From CALESS01 sp041741455 (GTDB taxonomy: Bacteria > Chloroflexota > Anaerolineae > Anaerolineales > Anaerolineaceae): a stretch of 64,000 nucleotides of DNA. Made by a program: the position numbers and the translations under genes. Positions 30,404 to 38,990 of the stretch are shown here, in pieces (the first letter of the stretch is position 1; every line of letters begins with the position of its first letter). Under the pieces are notes generated by a model that saw only the letters and a program-made list of their open reading frames with translations, was not told where the DNA came from and did no database searches. The stretch spans positions 185,354 through 249,353 of the forward strand of contig JBGSJZ010000108.1 of NCBI GenBank assembly GCA_041741455.1, in the 5' to 3' direction.

Positions 30404-32068
30404 ATGGCTGATCTGATCCAACAAATCACTGCTGATCTTCAGAATAAGATTGACTCATTTCAACCTCAGGTCGAAGTTAGGGACATCGGTACCGTGTTCC
30501 TTGCTGGGGATGGCATTGCGGAAGTAGAAGGTTTAGCAAATGTTCGCTCACAGGAATTGGTGGAATTTGCCAATGGCACCCTCGGGATAGCATTCAACCT
30601 GGGAAAAGAACGGGTTGGTGTCATTATCATGGGTGAATATCATGCGATTATCGAAGGGATGAAAGTCCGGTCCACAGGTCGCATTGCCTCTGTTCCGGTT
30701 GGAGATGGCCTGATTGGTAGAGTGGTCAATGCCCTCGGTGAACCCGTGGATGGCAAGGGACCAATTTCCTTCCGCAAGTATCGCCCAATTGAGCGGATTG
30801 CTCCAGGTGTTGTTGCCCGTCAGGATGTGGACACTCCGGTTCAGACGGGAATTGTTGCGATTGATTCGATGATACCGATTGGTCGTGGACAACGAGAACT
30901 AATCATTGGCGACCGGCAAACTGGCAAAACAGCTCTGGCGATTGACACAATCATTAACCAAAAAGGCAAAGATCTGGTTTGCATCTATGTAGCGATTGGC
31001 CAGAAGAAAGCGGCAGTTGCCCGCACTGTTGGTATATTGGAGAAGCAAGGTGCCATGGAACATACCGTGGTAGTTATAGCCTCTGCGGATGAATCAGCGG
31101 CTTTACAATATATTGCCCCATATGCCGGCTGTGCGATTGGTGAGGAGTTTATGGAAGCAGGCCGGGACGCACTGGTTATCTATGATGACTTATCCAAGCA
31201 CGCTTGGGCGTACCGTCAGGTCAGCCTTTTACTCCGCCGGCCTCCTGGCCGGGAAGCTTATCCGGGGGATGTGTTTTATCTGCACTCCCGTTTGCTTGAG
31301 CGGGCTGCCCGGGTTGCCGATGATTATGTGATTGTATCAACATCGTTTGAAGGAAAGCTCGGGCAGGCTAGTGATGCTGCCAATGGGAAAATCTATCGTG
31401 GACCGCGCTCTAAACATGAAGCTGAAGAAGCATTAAAGAATATGGCGGATCCTGGGCTGTATAAGATTGTCAAAGTAGAAGGTACAGGTGGTTCATTGAC
31501 TGCTTTGCCAATTATTGAAACCTTGTTGGGCGATGTTTCTGCCTATGTGCCGACCAATGTGATTTCCATCACCGATGGCCAGATTTACCTGGAAAACAAT
31601 TTGTTTAATGCAGGTATCCGGCCGGCTATCAATGTAGGTATTTCGGTTTCACGGGTTGGCGGTTCGGCACAAACCAAGGCTATGCGACAGGTGGCTGGTC
31701 GGTTGCGGTTGGATATGGCTTCCTACCGGGAACTGGCTGCATTTGCTCAATTCGGTTCGGATTTGGATAAATCCACTCAGCAGCAATTAAACCGAGGTCA
31801 ACGGCTTCAGGAGATCTTGAAACAAATTCAGTATCAACCCATGTCTCTGGAACAGGAAGTGATTGTTCTTTATGCAGGTGTAAATGGATATGTAGATCAG
31901 GTTGCAGTTGAAAAGGTGAAGCAATACCAGTCAGCAATGCTCAGGTACATGGAAACATCTCATCCAGAGATCGGAAAAGAAATTGCCGAAAAGCGGATGA
32001 TCACCCCTGAGACAGAAGTCAAATTGAAGGAAGCGCTGAGCTCCTTTAATAATACCTGGCAAGCCTAA
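30404..32068 (+). CDS. atpA: F1 ATP synthase subunit alpha
   Basis: A 554-residue non-catalytic nucleotide-binding subunit. Walker A is G-D-R-Q-T-G-K-T, and the family signature P-x-I-N-V-G-I-S-V-S-R-V-G-G-S-A-Q is present. It is about 40 residues longer than most bacterial alphas, with extra sequence mainly at the C-terminus. GGAGGGCGC upstream is a good ribosome-binding site. Here it is preceded by a peptidase gene and not by atpH (delta) and the F0 genes. Confidence 0.97.
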   Translation: MADLIQQITADLQNKIDSFQPQVEVRDIGTVFLAGDGIAEVEGLANVRSQELVEFANGTLGIAFNLGKERVGVIIMGEYHAIIEGMKVRSTGRIASVPVGDGLIGRVVNALGEPVDGKGPISFRKYRPIERIAPGVVARQDVDTPVQTGIVAIDSMIPIGRGQRELIIGDRQTGKTALAIDTIINQKGKDLVCIYVAIGQKKAAVARTVGILEKQGAMEHTVVVIASADESAALQYIAPYAGCAIGEEFMEAGRDALVIYDDLSKHAWAYRQVSLLLRRPPGREAYPGDVFYLHSRLLERAARVADDYVIVSTSFEGKLGQASDAANGKIYRGPRSKHEAEEALKNMADPGLYKIVKVEGTGGSLTALPIIETLLGDVSAYVPTNVISITDGQIYLENNLFNAGIRPAINVGISVSRVGGSAQTKAMRQVAGRLRLDMASYRELAAFAQFGSDLDKSTQQQLNRGQRLQEILKQIQYQPMSLEQEVIVLYAGVNGYVDQVAVEKVKQYQSAMLRYMETSHPEIGKEIAEKRMITPETEVKLKEALSSFNNTWQA

Positions 32069-32091
32069 CCCGCAGACTGAAGGAGCTTAAC

Positions 32092-32982
32092 ATGCCATCA
32101 GCCCGAGAAATGCGGTTGCGGATCCAAAGTGTAAAAAATATTGCCCAGGTTACGCGCGCCCTGGAAACAGTAAGCGCCAGTAAAGTTCGCCGGGCGATGC
32201 AAGCTGTGACAGCCACCCGCCCGTATGCTGAAAAAGCCTGGAAGGTCATCGTTCACATTGCCAGGCAACCTGGTTCCACTACTTTGCACCCTTTGCTGAC
32301 AGAACGCGAGGAAATTCGCAAAGTGCTGGTTCTTATGCTTTCCAGCGACCGTGGGCTGTGTGGTGCGTATAATGTTAACATTTTGCGTGAGACTTTGTTG
32401 CATTTCAAGAAACTGGACAAGCCAGTTTCCTATGTAAGTGTTGGTAGAAAAGGTCGGGATTTATTACTGCGCCGGGCTCGGAATGTCATCGCTGATTTTA
32501 GTCATCTGCCTTCACCACCCACTTACATGGATGTTTCAGCGATCGGCCGCCTGGCTGTCGATAGCTTTCTAAAAGGTGATGTTGACCAGGTATTCCTTGC
32601 GTTTACTGATTTTCATACCATGGTCAAACAAGATATCGTAATTCGACAGTTGTTACCCATCCGGGTTGAAGTAGCTGCTCCAGGTGTAAAAGGTTTCAAC
32701 GTAACCCACAACCAATCAAAAGCAGTGTTTATCTACGAACCAGACCAGGATGAAATTCTAAGTAATGTAATCCCCCGATTTACAGCATTACAGATTTATC
32801 AATCGATATTATCTGCACAGGCCAGTGAACATGCCGCCCGTATGATCGCCATGCGAAATGCAACCGACAATGCCCAGGACTTGATCCGGGAATTGCAGTT
32901 GGATTACAACAAAGCCCGGCAACAGGCCATTACGAACGATATGCTGGATATCACCAGCGGCGCTGAAGCACTAAATCAATAG
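32092..32982 (+). CDS. atpG: F1 ATP synthase subunit gamma
   Basis: A 296-residue central-shaft subunit. N-terminal coiled-coil helix with M-R-L-R-I-Q-S-V-K-N-I-A-Q-V-T-R-A-L-E; the central domain has S-S-D-R-G-L-C-G-A-Y-N; the C-terminal helix has E-H-A-A-R-M-I-A-M-R-N-A-T-D-N-A, the family signature. AAGGAGC upstream. Normal position between alpha and beta. Confidence 0.96.
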   Translation: MPSAREMRLRIQSVKNIAQVTRALETVSASKVRRAMQAVTATRPYAEKAWKVIVHIARQPGSTTLHPLLTEREEIRKVLVLMLSSDRGLCGAYNVNILRETLLHFKKLDKPVSYVSVGRKGRDLLLRRARNVIADFSHLPSPPTYMDVSAIGRLAVDSFLKGDVDQVFLAFTDFHTMVKQDIVIRQLLPIRVEVAAPGVKGFNVTHNQSKAVFIYEPDQDEILSNVIPRFTALQIYQSILSAQASEHAARMIAMRNATDNAQDLIRELQLDYNKARQQAITNDMLDITSGAEALNQ

Positions 32983-33016
32983 AACTATCAGGCTCAGAAC
33001 CTTTGGAGGAGTTAAG

Positions 33017-34411
33017 ATGGAACAAGTGGTTGGACAGGTAGTGCAAATTCAGGGTAGTGTGGTAGATGTGGAATTTAAGAGCGGAAAATTGCCAGAAATC
33101 TATGAAGCCCTCGAAGTTCTGATCCCTGAACGCGACCCTTTGGTACTTGAAGTACAAAAGCATTTGGGTGAAAACTGGGTGAGGTGTGTTTCAATGGATA
33201 CCACCGACGGTATGCAACGGGGGATGCCAACCCGCCGAACCTTTGCGCCAATCTCTGTCCCGGTAGGACCTTCAACCTTAGGCCGTATATTTAATGTACT
33301 GGGACACCCGGTAGATGGAAACGGTCCGGTGGACGCCCAGGATTATTACCCGATTCATCGCCCAGCTCCAACCTTCGACCAGCAGGCGACCCGGGTTGAG
33401 GTGTTTGAAACCGGTCTGAAGGTGATTGACTTGATTGCGCCTTTCACAAAAGGTGGGAAAACGGGAATCTTTGGCGGAGCTGGAGTTGGCAAGACTGTAG
33501 TGATTATGGAGCTTATTCGATCGATTGCCACGGTGCATAAGGGAAAGTCGGTCTTTGCAGGCGTGGGGGAAAGAACGCGCGAGGGTACACAGCTCTATCG
33601 TGAAATGCTGGAATCGGGCGTCATGCGGGATACAGCGATGGTATTTGGTCAGATGAATGAACCATCGGGTGTCCGATTGCGAGTAGCTTTAACTGCTCTC
33701 TCCATGGCTGAATATTTTCGGGATCAGGGGATGGATGTCCTCCTATTTATCGATAACATTTTCCGCTTCACCATGTCTGGTTCGGAGGTCTCGGCTTTGT
33801 TAGGGCGCATGCCATCGGCTGTTGGGTATCAGCCGACTCTAGCAACCGAAATGGGTGAATTGCAAGAACGCATTACCTCCACCCGAACTGGCTCCATCAC
33901 CTCTATGCAGGCGGTTTATGTGCCAGCGGATGACTACTCTGACCCAGCTCCTGTGGCGACTTTTACACATCTAGATGCTACGGTTGCGTTGGAGCGATCG
34001 ATTGCGGAAAAATCCATTTTCCCGGCGGTAGATCCTTTGGTTTCCACTTCGCGTATCCTGGATCCGAGTGTGGTTGGTGACGAGCATTACAATACAGCTC
34101 GCGAAGTGCAGCGAATCTTGCAGCGCTATAAAGATTTGCAGGATATCATTGCGATTTTAGGTATCGATGAATTGGGCGAAGATGATAAGTTGATTGTTAG
34201 CCGGGCTCGCAAAGTGGAACGATTCTTCTCCCAACCGATGTTTGTGGCAGAGCAATTCACCGGTCGGCCGGGTAAATACGTGCCGATGCGCGAGACAGTA
34301 CGTGGTTTTCGAGAGATTTTGGATGGAAAATACGACGACTTGCCGGAACAAGCTTTTTATATGGTTGGGTCCATTGAAGAAGCTGTTGAGCAAGCCAAGA
34401 AGATGGCCTAG
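33017..34411 (+). CDS. atpD: F1 ATP synthase subunit beta
   Basis: A 464-residue catalytic subunit. Walker A G-G-A-G-V-G-K-T, catalytic Glu in G-V-G-E-R-T-R-E-G, Walker B L-L-F-I-D-N-I-F-R-F, and the P-S-A-V-G-Y-Q-P-T-L-A-T-E-M-G segment. Length is typical. GGAGGAG before the ATG. Confidence 0.98.
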   Translation: MEQVVGQVVQIQGSVVDVEFKSGKLPEIYEALEVLIPERDPLVLEVQKHLGENWVRCVSMDTTDGMQRGMPTRRTFAPISVPVGPSTLGRIFNVLGHPVDGNGPVDAQDYYPIHRPAPTFDQQATRVEVFETGLKVIDLIAPFTKGGKTGIFGGAGVGKTVVIMELIRSIATVHKGKSVFAGVGERTREGTQLYREMLESGVMRDTAMVFGQMNEPSGVRLRVALTALSMAEYFRDQGMDVLLFIDNIFRFTMSGSEVSALLGRMPSAVGYQPTLATEMGELQERITSTRTGSITSMQAVYVPADDYSDPAPVATFTHLDATVALERSIAEKSIFPAVDPLVSTSRILDPSVVGDEHYNTAREVQRILQRYKDLQDIIAILGIDELGEDDKLIVSRARKVERFFSQPMFVAEQFTGRPGKYVPMRETVRGFREILDGKYDDLPEQAFYMVGSIEEAVEQAKKMA

Positions 34412-34434
34412 GACCAAGGGTTATAGGAGCAGAG

Positions 34435-34854
34435 ATGCCCATCCGTTGTGAGATTGTCAGCCAGGATCGAATTGTTTTTCAGGGAGATGTGGATATTGTT
34501 GTACTGCCTGGAGCAGAGGGTGTGATGGGAATCCTTCCCAATCACTCCCCATTGTTGACTGTGTTACAATTTGGAATTATTACAGTCCGGACAAAAGGAA
34601 ATGAAGAAAATTTCACAGTAGCTGGCGGTGTTGCCGAAGTGCAACCTGACCAGGTGACTGTGCTGGCAGATGCTGCTGAGAACGTGGAAGAGATCGATAT
34701 CCAACGGGCGGAAAGTGCCCGAAAGAAAGCTGAAGAGTTGCTCCAGAAGGGTGTGGAAGCTGATACTGATAGCTACCTGGCTATCCAGGCGGCATTACGG
34801 CGGTCCAACCTGAGAATTGACGCTGCTAAACGTTTTCGCCAGCGTCATCGCTAA
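34435..34854 (+). CDS. atpC: F1 ATP synthase subunit epsilon
   Basis: A 139-residue subunit with an N-terminal beta sandwich (V-S-Q-D-R-I-V-F-Q-G-D-V..L-P-G-A-E-G-V-M-G-I-L-P-N-H-S-P-L-L-T) and a C-terminal two-helix region that can inhibit ATP hydrolysis. It closes the atpAGDC unit; mreB begins 30 bp later and may be co-transcribed. Confidence 0.94.
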   Translation: MPIRCEIVSQDRIVFQGDVDIVVLPGAEGVMGILPNHSPLLTVLQFGIITVRTKGNEENFTVAGGVAEVQPDQVTVLADAAENVEEIDIQRAESARKKAEELLQKGVEADTDSYLAIQAALRRSNLRIDAAKRFRQRHR

Positions 34855-34884
34855 TCCCGGATTGCGGGAAGGAAAGAATAATTT

Positions 34885-35892
34885 ATGTCAGTTTTTTCCA
34901 GAGAAATTGGAATTGACCTCGGAACGCTTAATACGGTTGTGGCCGAGGGAAAACAAATTTTGATCAACGAACCAACTGTTGTGGCAATTGTGGTTGCTGA
35001 GCAAAAAATGGTTGAATGGGGGCAATCCGCCAAGGATATGTATGGCAAGGTGCCCGACACCATAGAAGTGCTTCGACCATTGCAGAATGGTGTGATCGCA
35101 GAATATGAGATCACAGAAACATTATTGGCATTTCTGCTCAAGAAACTGGTTGGCCCAATGTTGATTTTTCGTCCCCGGCTCATCATAACCGTTCCGTACG
35201 GAATCACGAGCGTGGAAACCCGGGCTGTTCATGAAGCAGGTCTTGGGGCGGGAAGCCGGGAGGTTTACCTGGTCCAACAACCGCTAGCAGCTGCATTGGG
35301 AGTTGACCTACCCATTGGCACACCTTCGGGTAATATGATTGTTTCACTGGGTGGGGGAACCACCCAGGCAGCTGTTCTGGCAATGAATGGCGTGGTCACT
35401 GCTGAAACCTCCCGCACTGGTGGCCTTAAGTTAGATGAGGCAATTATTTCATATATCCGTAAAAAATTTGGGATCATCATCGGACAGATGACGGCCGAAA
35501 TGCTAAAGATCAAACTAGGTGCCGCCGTTCCTCAGGAACAGCAACAGGTGCTAGAAGTCCAGGGGCAGGACCAAGTTTCTGGATTACCCCGACCTGTTAA
35601 ACTGACATCCGATGATATTATTGAAGCACTGCAGGATCCGTTGGGAGATGTGACTGGCACCATCAAGCGGGTATTGGAAAAAACACCACCGGAGTTAATC
35701 TCGGATATTATTGACCGGGGGATGGCAATTTGCGGTGGAGGCGCTCAGATGCGCGGAATTGATAAGTACATAACCAAGACACTTGGCATTCCGGCTTATT
35801 TGGTGGATAACCCGGTGACTTGCACTGCTGAAGGTGCAGTACGGGCGCTGGGGATGCGTGAAGCGCTTCGGCGGAGCTTGATTACCAGTTAA
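34885..35892 (+). CDS. mreB: MreB-family rod-shape protein
   Basis: A 335-residue bacterial actin. Phosphate-1 motif I-G-I-D-L-G-T-L-N-T, an adenosine-binding segment near the C-terminal G-G-G-A-Q-M-R-G-I-D, and L-V-Q-Q-P-L-A-A-A-L-G. It organises cell-wall synthesis along the cylinder. The sequence V-V-S-L-G-G-G-T-T-Q in phosphate-2 departs from the usual D-I-G-G-G-T by replacing the leading Asp with Ser, which may weaken hydrolysis. No mreC/mreD/rodA follows. A strong terminator ends the gene. Confidence 0.85.
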   Translation: MSVFSREIGIDLGTLNTVVAEGKQILINEPTVVAIVVAEQKMVEWGQSAKDMYGKVPDTIEVLRPLQNGVIAEYEITETLLAFLLKKLVGPMLIFRPRLIITVPYGITSVETRAVHEAGLGAGSREVYLVQQPLAAALGVDLPIGTPSGNMIVSLGGGTTQAAVLAMNGVVTAETSRTGGLKLDEAIISYIRKKFGIIIGQMTAEMLKIKLGAAVPQEQQQVLEVQGQDQVSGLPRPVKLTSDDIIEALQDPLGDVTGTIKRVLEKTPPELISDIIDRGMAICGGGAQMRGIDKYITKTLGIPAYLVDNPVTCTAEGAVRALGMREALRRSLITS

Positions 35893-35920
35893 AAACCTTT
35901 CTGATCCAGGCGAAGAATAA

Positions 35921-35955
35921 AAGCGGGCAGTTCAATATGAACTGCCCGCTTTTTT
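35921..35955 (+). terminator. Strong bidirectional terminator between mreB and rex
   Basis: A 14-bp perfect stem (35921-35934 with 35938-35951), 3-base loop and a run of six T; an A tract on the left gives a T run on the minus strand too. It ends both convergent genes. Confidence 0.9.
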
Positions 35956-35998
35956 AACTGGAAAGAAACTGCTCAACCCTAAATGAAAGATGCTTTCT

Positions 35999-36625
35999 TC
36001 ATTCTCCCAAGTAGTAGGTCATGTGTTGCAATTGAAGGATTGGATTGGCGTACTCAACACAACAAATTTTTTCCGGTAAACTAAGAGTAATTGGAGCATA
36101 AGACAGAATTGATTGGATGCCAGCCTTCACGAGTTGCTCAGCAACACTTTGAGCAGTGACTGCTGGCACAGTCAGCATGGCGATTTTTATCTTGTGCCTG
36201 GGAATTTCAATGGAGATAGAATCTATATCCATGATGGTGAACTCGCTAATTTTCTGGCCGATTTTTTTTGGATCATTATCAAAGATCAATTTAATCCGAA
36301 AACCACGATTGGTGAATCCCTGATAACGGGCAATAGCATGACCCAAATCTCCTGCGCCAACCAATGCAATATCCCAAACCCGATCTACATTAAGAATAGA
36401 GGTGAATTGATCAATGAGATAAGTGACCGAGTATCCTGTGCCTTGCTTGCCAAATTCACCAAAATGGGAAAAATCCTTACGGATCTGGGCGGCTGAAATT
36501 CCCAGAATGTTGCCGAGTTCCTGAGAGGAGGTGGTTGCAGCGCCGCCTTTTTTGAGATGAAGCAATACCTGTAGATATGAAGGTAATCTGCGAACGACAA
36601 TATCGGGGATGTATGAATTTGCCAT
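35999..36625 (-). CDS. rex: Redox-sensing transcriptional repressor Rex
   Basis: A 208-residue repressor that releases DNA when NADH binds. N-terminal winged helix with R-R-L-P-S-Y-L and S-S-Q-E-L-G..I-S-A-A-Q-I-R-K-D-F-S-H-F-G-E-F-G-K-Q-G-T-G-Y. C-terminal Rossmann domain with A-L-V-G-A-G-D-L-G-H-A-I-A and F-D-N-D-P-K-K-I-G. All family marks are present. It stands alone; targets would normally be fermentation and respiration genes elsewhere. Confidence 0.94.
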   Translation of the reverse strand: MANSYIPDIVVRRLPSYLQVLLHLKKGGAATTSSQELGNILGISAAQIRKDFSHFGEFGKQGTGYSVTYLIDQFTSILNVDRVWDIALVGAGDLGHAIARYQGFTNRGFRIKLIFDNDPKKIGQKISEFTIMDIDSISIEIPRHKIKIAMLTVPAVTAQSVAEQLVKAGIQSILSYAPITLSLPEKICCVEYANPILQLQHMTYYLGE

Positions 36626-36686
36626 AGGACCTCAAAATCATCAGGATTTATTTAATGTATCACAAACCAGTGCAAATCGCAAAGAT

Positions 36687-38870
36687 TTACGGTAGGCTAA
36701 ATTGGAGTGACCAATTTGTGGATGGCATAACACTAATGAGCGTGAGAGGAAATGGATGGAAGAATATTCCAGGGAATGCTTGATCTGGATTCTCAGGTTG
36801 ACTCAGGGTAGTAATGGTTTGAAGATATGAAGAAAAATTATAATCAGCACCACTGATTTGGATCTCCAGACGTTTATCACTTACCCCTTCCCAGATTATT
36901 TGATTGGATGAGTATTGAGTGATAAAGGAGTTTTGAGGCCAACCAGGTTCAAACCGCATGGCTGGATCGAGTATAAATGGAATGTTGTAAGTTTGAAGTT
37001 TGGGAGAATCGACCGTAATAAGGGCTCCATGGGAAAGCAGCTTAAAGGTTTTAGAGATTTGATTAACTGGTTCATAGAACGAAATCGAATCTTTTTCAAT
37101 TAGGATCTGATAAATTAAGTCGGTATTTTCAGGATCAGCCAGGGCACCCGGGATGACATCTGGGTCTGGGTTGAATGGATGGGAGAGGCTCCATCGAGTT
37201 GGATCAGATAGACCGGCAGAGAATTGTGCGGTTGACCCAATCAATTGGAAACAGGAGCCGGAAGAATTGCAGCCAGCGGCGAACTCCAGCCGCCCTCCCC
37301 ATGGGTCGAGAATCAGGAGAATATTTTGATTTGACAGGATGCACTCTGGTGAGCCGTCCGAATCAAGGTCGAATTCACAGGAAGTGTGCTCTTGCGGGGA
37401 TGTAGACCAATTGGATGAGTAAAGTAGATTGTTGACCTGGGAAAGGTAAATTTGGTGAATATCATGCGCAGGCTCATCAGTTGGAAATGCATCAAGTGCC
37501 AGGAACATTTCCCAAGCTGATTTGGAAAAATTATTGGATGGAGCTTCCAGTAGTTTGGAAAAAACTTGGGTCTCAACGTTGGACGGTGAAGGCAACGCCT
37601 TAGTGGTTTGACTCATTTGGTAATTGACAGGAAAACTCATCAGATTGTTTTGGGTCAGGGGTTGAATCCAGGGGTGAGCTGCAATATATCCCATGACAGG
37701 TTCGGCAACGGTTAAATCCCCCAGAGCGCTGGTTGGTAAGCTTCCACCAAGTACCAGTATGTGGTTCGATTGAGGAGCTGCCGCGGCCTGAAGCAATCTA
37801 AAGAGAATTGTTTCAGAAAGCCCGTCAGTTGTGACTGAGGCATTCATCCAATCCGGGGAGGATTGAGCGGGGTCATATGGCAGCGGGAAAACAAGAGCCG
37901 AATCAGACTCAATAACCTGCGCCGGATTTTGAGTAAAGGCAAAAAAAGCTGAGTGTTGTGGACTGGATACTCCAAATGGTGAATAAAAAATTGAACTGGT
38001 GGCAAGATGAAAGCTGGTCGTAATCTGCCGGTTTTGATTAATCTCTACTTCCTGGGATAGGGAGAAACCTCCAGTAGAATCTGGGAGAAAAATTATGTGG
38101 TTTTGCTGGAGATGATCGATCCAAAGAAGTTTTCCCAAACTTGATAGTCCTGCAAGAGAGGATGGCTGTTTTAAATCCAACAGAAATAGTGGCACAGAAT
38201 GTTTATCAGCAGCCTCAAGTAAATACTTCAAACCATGACGCTGTCCATAAGGACCGGTGTGTGCACCATCCCAGCGGCGTAATAATTGAAGGGGAGTCGC
38301 GGCTGGCAATGTATCCCAAAAGGTCAGAAGTATGTAAGCAGGTTTTGGATGGGGTGAATCGCTGGAAATCCAAGGAGTCCAAGAACGCCATGTTCCATCG
38401 GTTGATAATGCTTCGATTAAAAAAGAGAATGTTGGATCTGAACATAAGGATCGATTGGTCAGTTGAAGCACAATTGAATCTAGCCCTGGATTGCGATAGA
38501 CCTGAATTCCAGTATGGGTTGAGGCTGGAATGGAACTTGTTTGAAAAGATGGTGAAGAGGATGTGGGTATGTTGATAACATAATTCGCTTGTTTGATTGA
38601 ATTACCAGATAAAATTCGAGAGGAAATGGATAAGCGTAAATCCATTCCATCTATAACCGAGTAATCCAATAAGTCAAACCGGAATTGACAGGAGAATTTG
38701 ACACTGCGGAAGTAGGCAGCAATCCAGCTTGTTGGTTCTGGCGAGTTGGATAACCAGAGAACATCGTCTAGATACCAATCTTGCCAGGGAGATGGCAGAA
38801 CGATCGGTTGGGGGATGCAACTGGATAGAAGGATTAAAAAGATAACAATGGAGGAGACAAATTTAAACAA
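36687..38870 (-). CDS. Large predicted lipoprotein of unknown function
   Basis: A 727-residue protein from TTG at 38870. It starts with a short basic segment, a hydrophobic stretch and a lipobox ending L-L-S-S-C (about residues 14-18), so it should be an exported lipid-anchored protein. The body is rich in Ser, Pro, Gln and aromatic residues. A segment L-K-Y-L-L-E-A-A-D-K-H-S-V-P-L-F-L-L-D-L recalls alpha/beta barrels of carbohydrate-active enzymes, but no catalytic motif is certain. The open frame extends upstream through tRNA-Arg and its promoter, but that part cannot be real protein; no ATG and no ribosome-binding site exist between the tRNA and the lipobox. Confidence 0.6.
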   Translation of the reverse strand: MFKFVSSIVIFLILLSSCIPQPIVLPSPWQDWYLDDVLWLSNSPEPTSWIAAYFRSVKFSCQFRFDLLDYSVIDGMDLRLSISSRILSGNSIKQANYVINIPTSSSPSFQTSSIPASTHTGIQVYRNPGLDSIVLQLTNRSLCSDPTFSFLIEALSTDGTWRSWTPWISSDSPHPKPAYILLTFWDTLPAATPLQLLRRWDGAHTGPYGQRHGLKYLLEAADKHSVPLFLLDLKQPSSLAGLSSLGKLLWIDHLQQNHIIFLPDSTGGFSLSQEVEINQNRQITTSFHLATSSIFYSPFGVSSPQHSAFFAFTQNPAQVIESDSALVFPLPYDPAQSSPDWMNASVTTDGLSETILFRLLQAAAAPQSNHILVLGGSLPTSALGDLTVAEPVMGYIAAHPWIQPLTQNNLMSFPVNYQMSQTTKALPSPSNVETQVFSKLLEAPSNNFSKSAWEMFLALDAFPTDEPAHDIHQIYLSQVNNLLYSSNWSTSPQEHTSCEFDLDSDGSPECILSNQNILLILDPWGGRLEFAAGCNSSGSCFQLIGSTAQFSAGLSDPTRWSLSHPFNPDPDVIPGALADPENTDLIYQILIEKDSISFYEPVNQISKTFKLLSHGALITVDSPKLQTYNIPFILDPAMRFEPGWPQNSFITQYSSNQIIWEGVSDKRLEIQISGADYNFSSYLQTITTLSQPENPDQAFPGIFFHPFPLTLISVMPSTNWSLQFSLP

Positions 38871-38875
38871 AAAGG

Positions 38876-38947
38876 CGTCCCTGGGCAGACTCGAACTGCC
38901 GCTTCTGGCTTCGGAGGCCAGCGCTCTATCCACTGAGCTACAGGGAC
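38876..38947 (-). tRNA. tRNA-Arg (anticodon CCG)
   Basis: Minus-strand cloverleaf: acceptor GTCCCTG/CAGGGAC with discriminator G, D arm TAGCTCAGTGGATAGAGC, anticodon stem CTGGC/GCCAG with loop CTCCGAA giving anticodon CCG, and T arm GCAGTTCGAGTCTGC. CCA is not encoded (CCT follows). The lipoprotein gene begins only 5 bases after the mature 3' end. Confidence 0.95.
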
Positions 38948-38961
38948 ATTGGACGGGATTC

Positions 38962-38990
38962 ATTTTACCATGAGAACAACGGCTTGTTAA
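38962..38990 (-). promoter_or_regulatory. Promoter of tRNA-Arg (and probably the lipoprotein gene)
   Basis: Minus strand: TTAACA (38990-38985), 17 bases, TGG-TAAAAT (-10 at 38967-38962). Both boxes are near consensus and an extended -10 TG is present. The predicted start is a few bases before the tRNA 5' end. Confidence 0.55.

Noticed and set aside
36648..36665. Possible Rex operator upstream of rex
   Set aside because: Only the right half (TCACAA) fits; the left half (TTATTT) matches poorly, so auto-regulation cannot be claimed.
38871..38963. N-terminal extension of the lipoprotein (codons through tRNA-Arg)
   Set aside because: It translates the tRNA and overlaps the -10 box of its promoter; such a transcript would be cut by tRNA processing.
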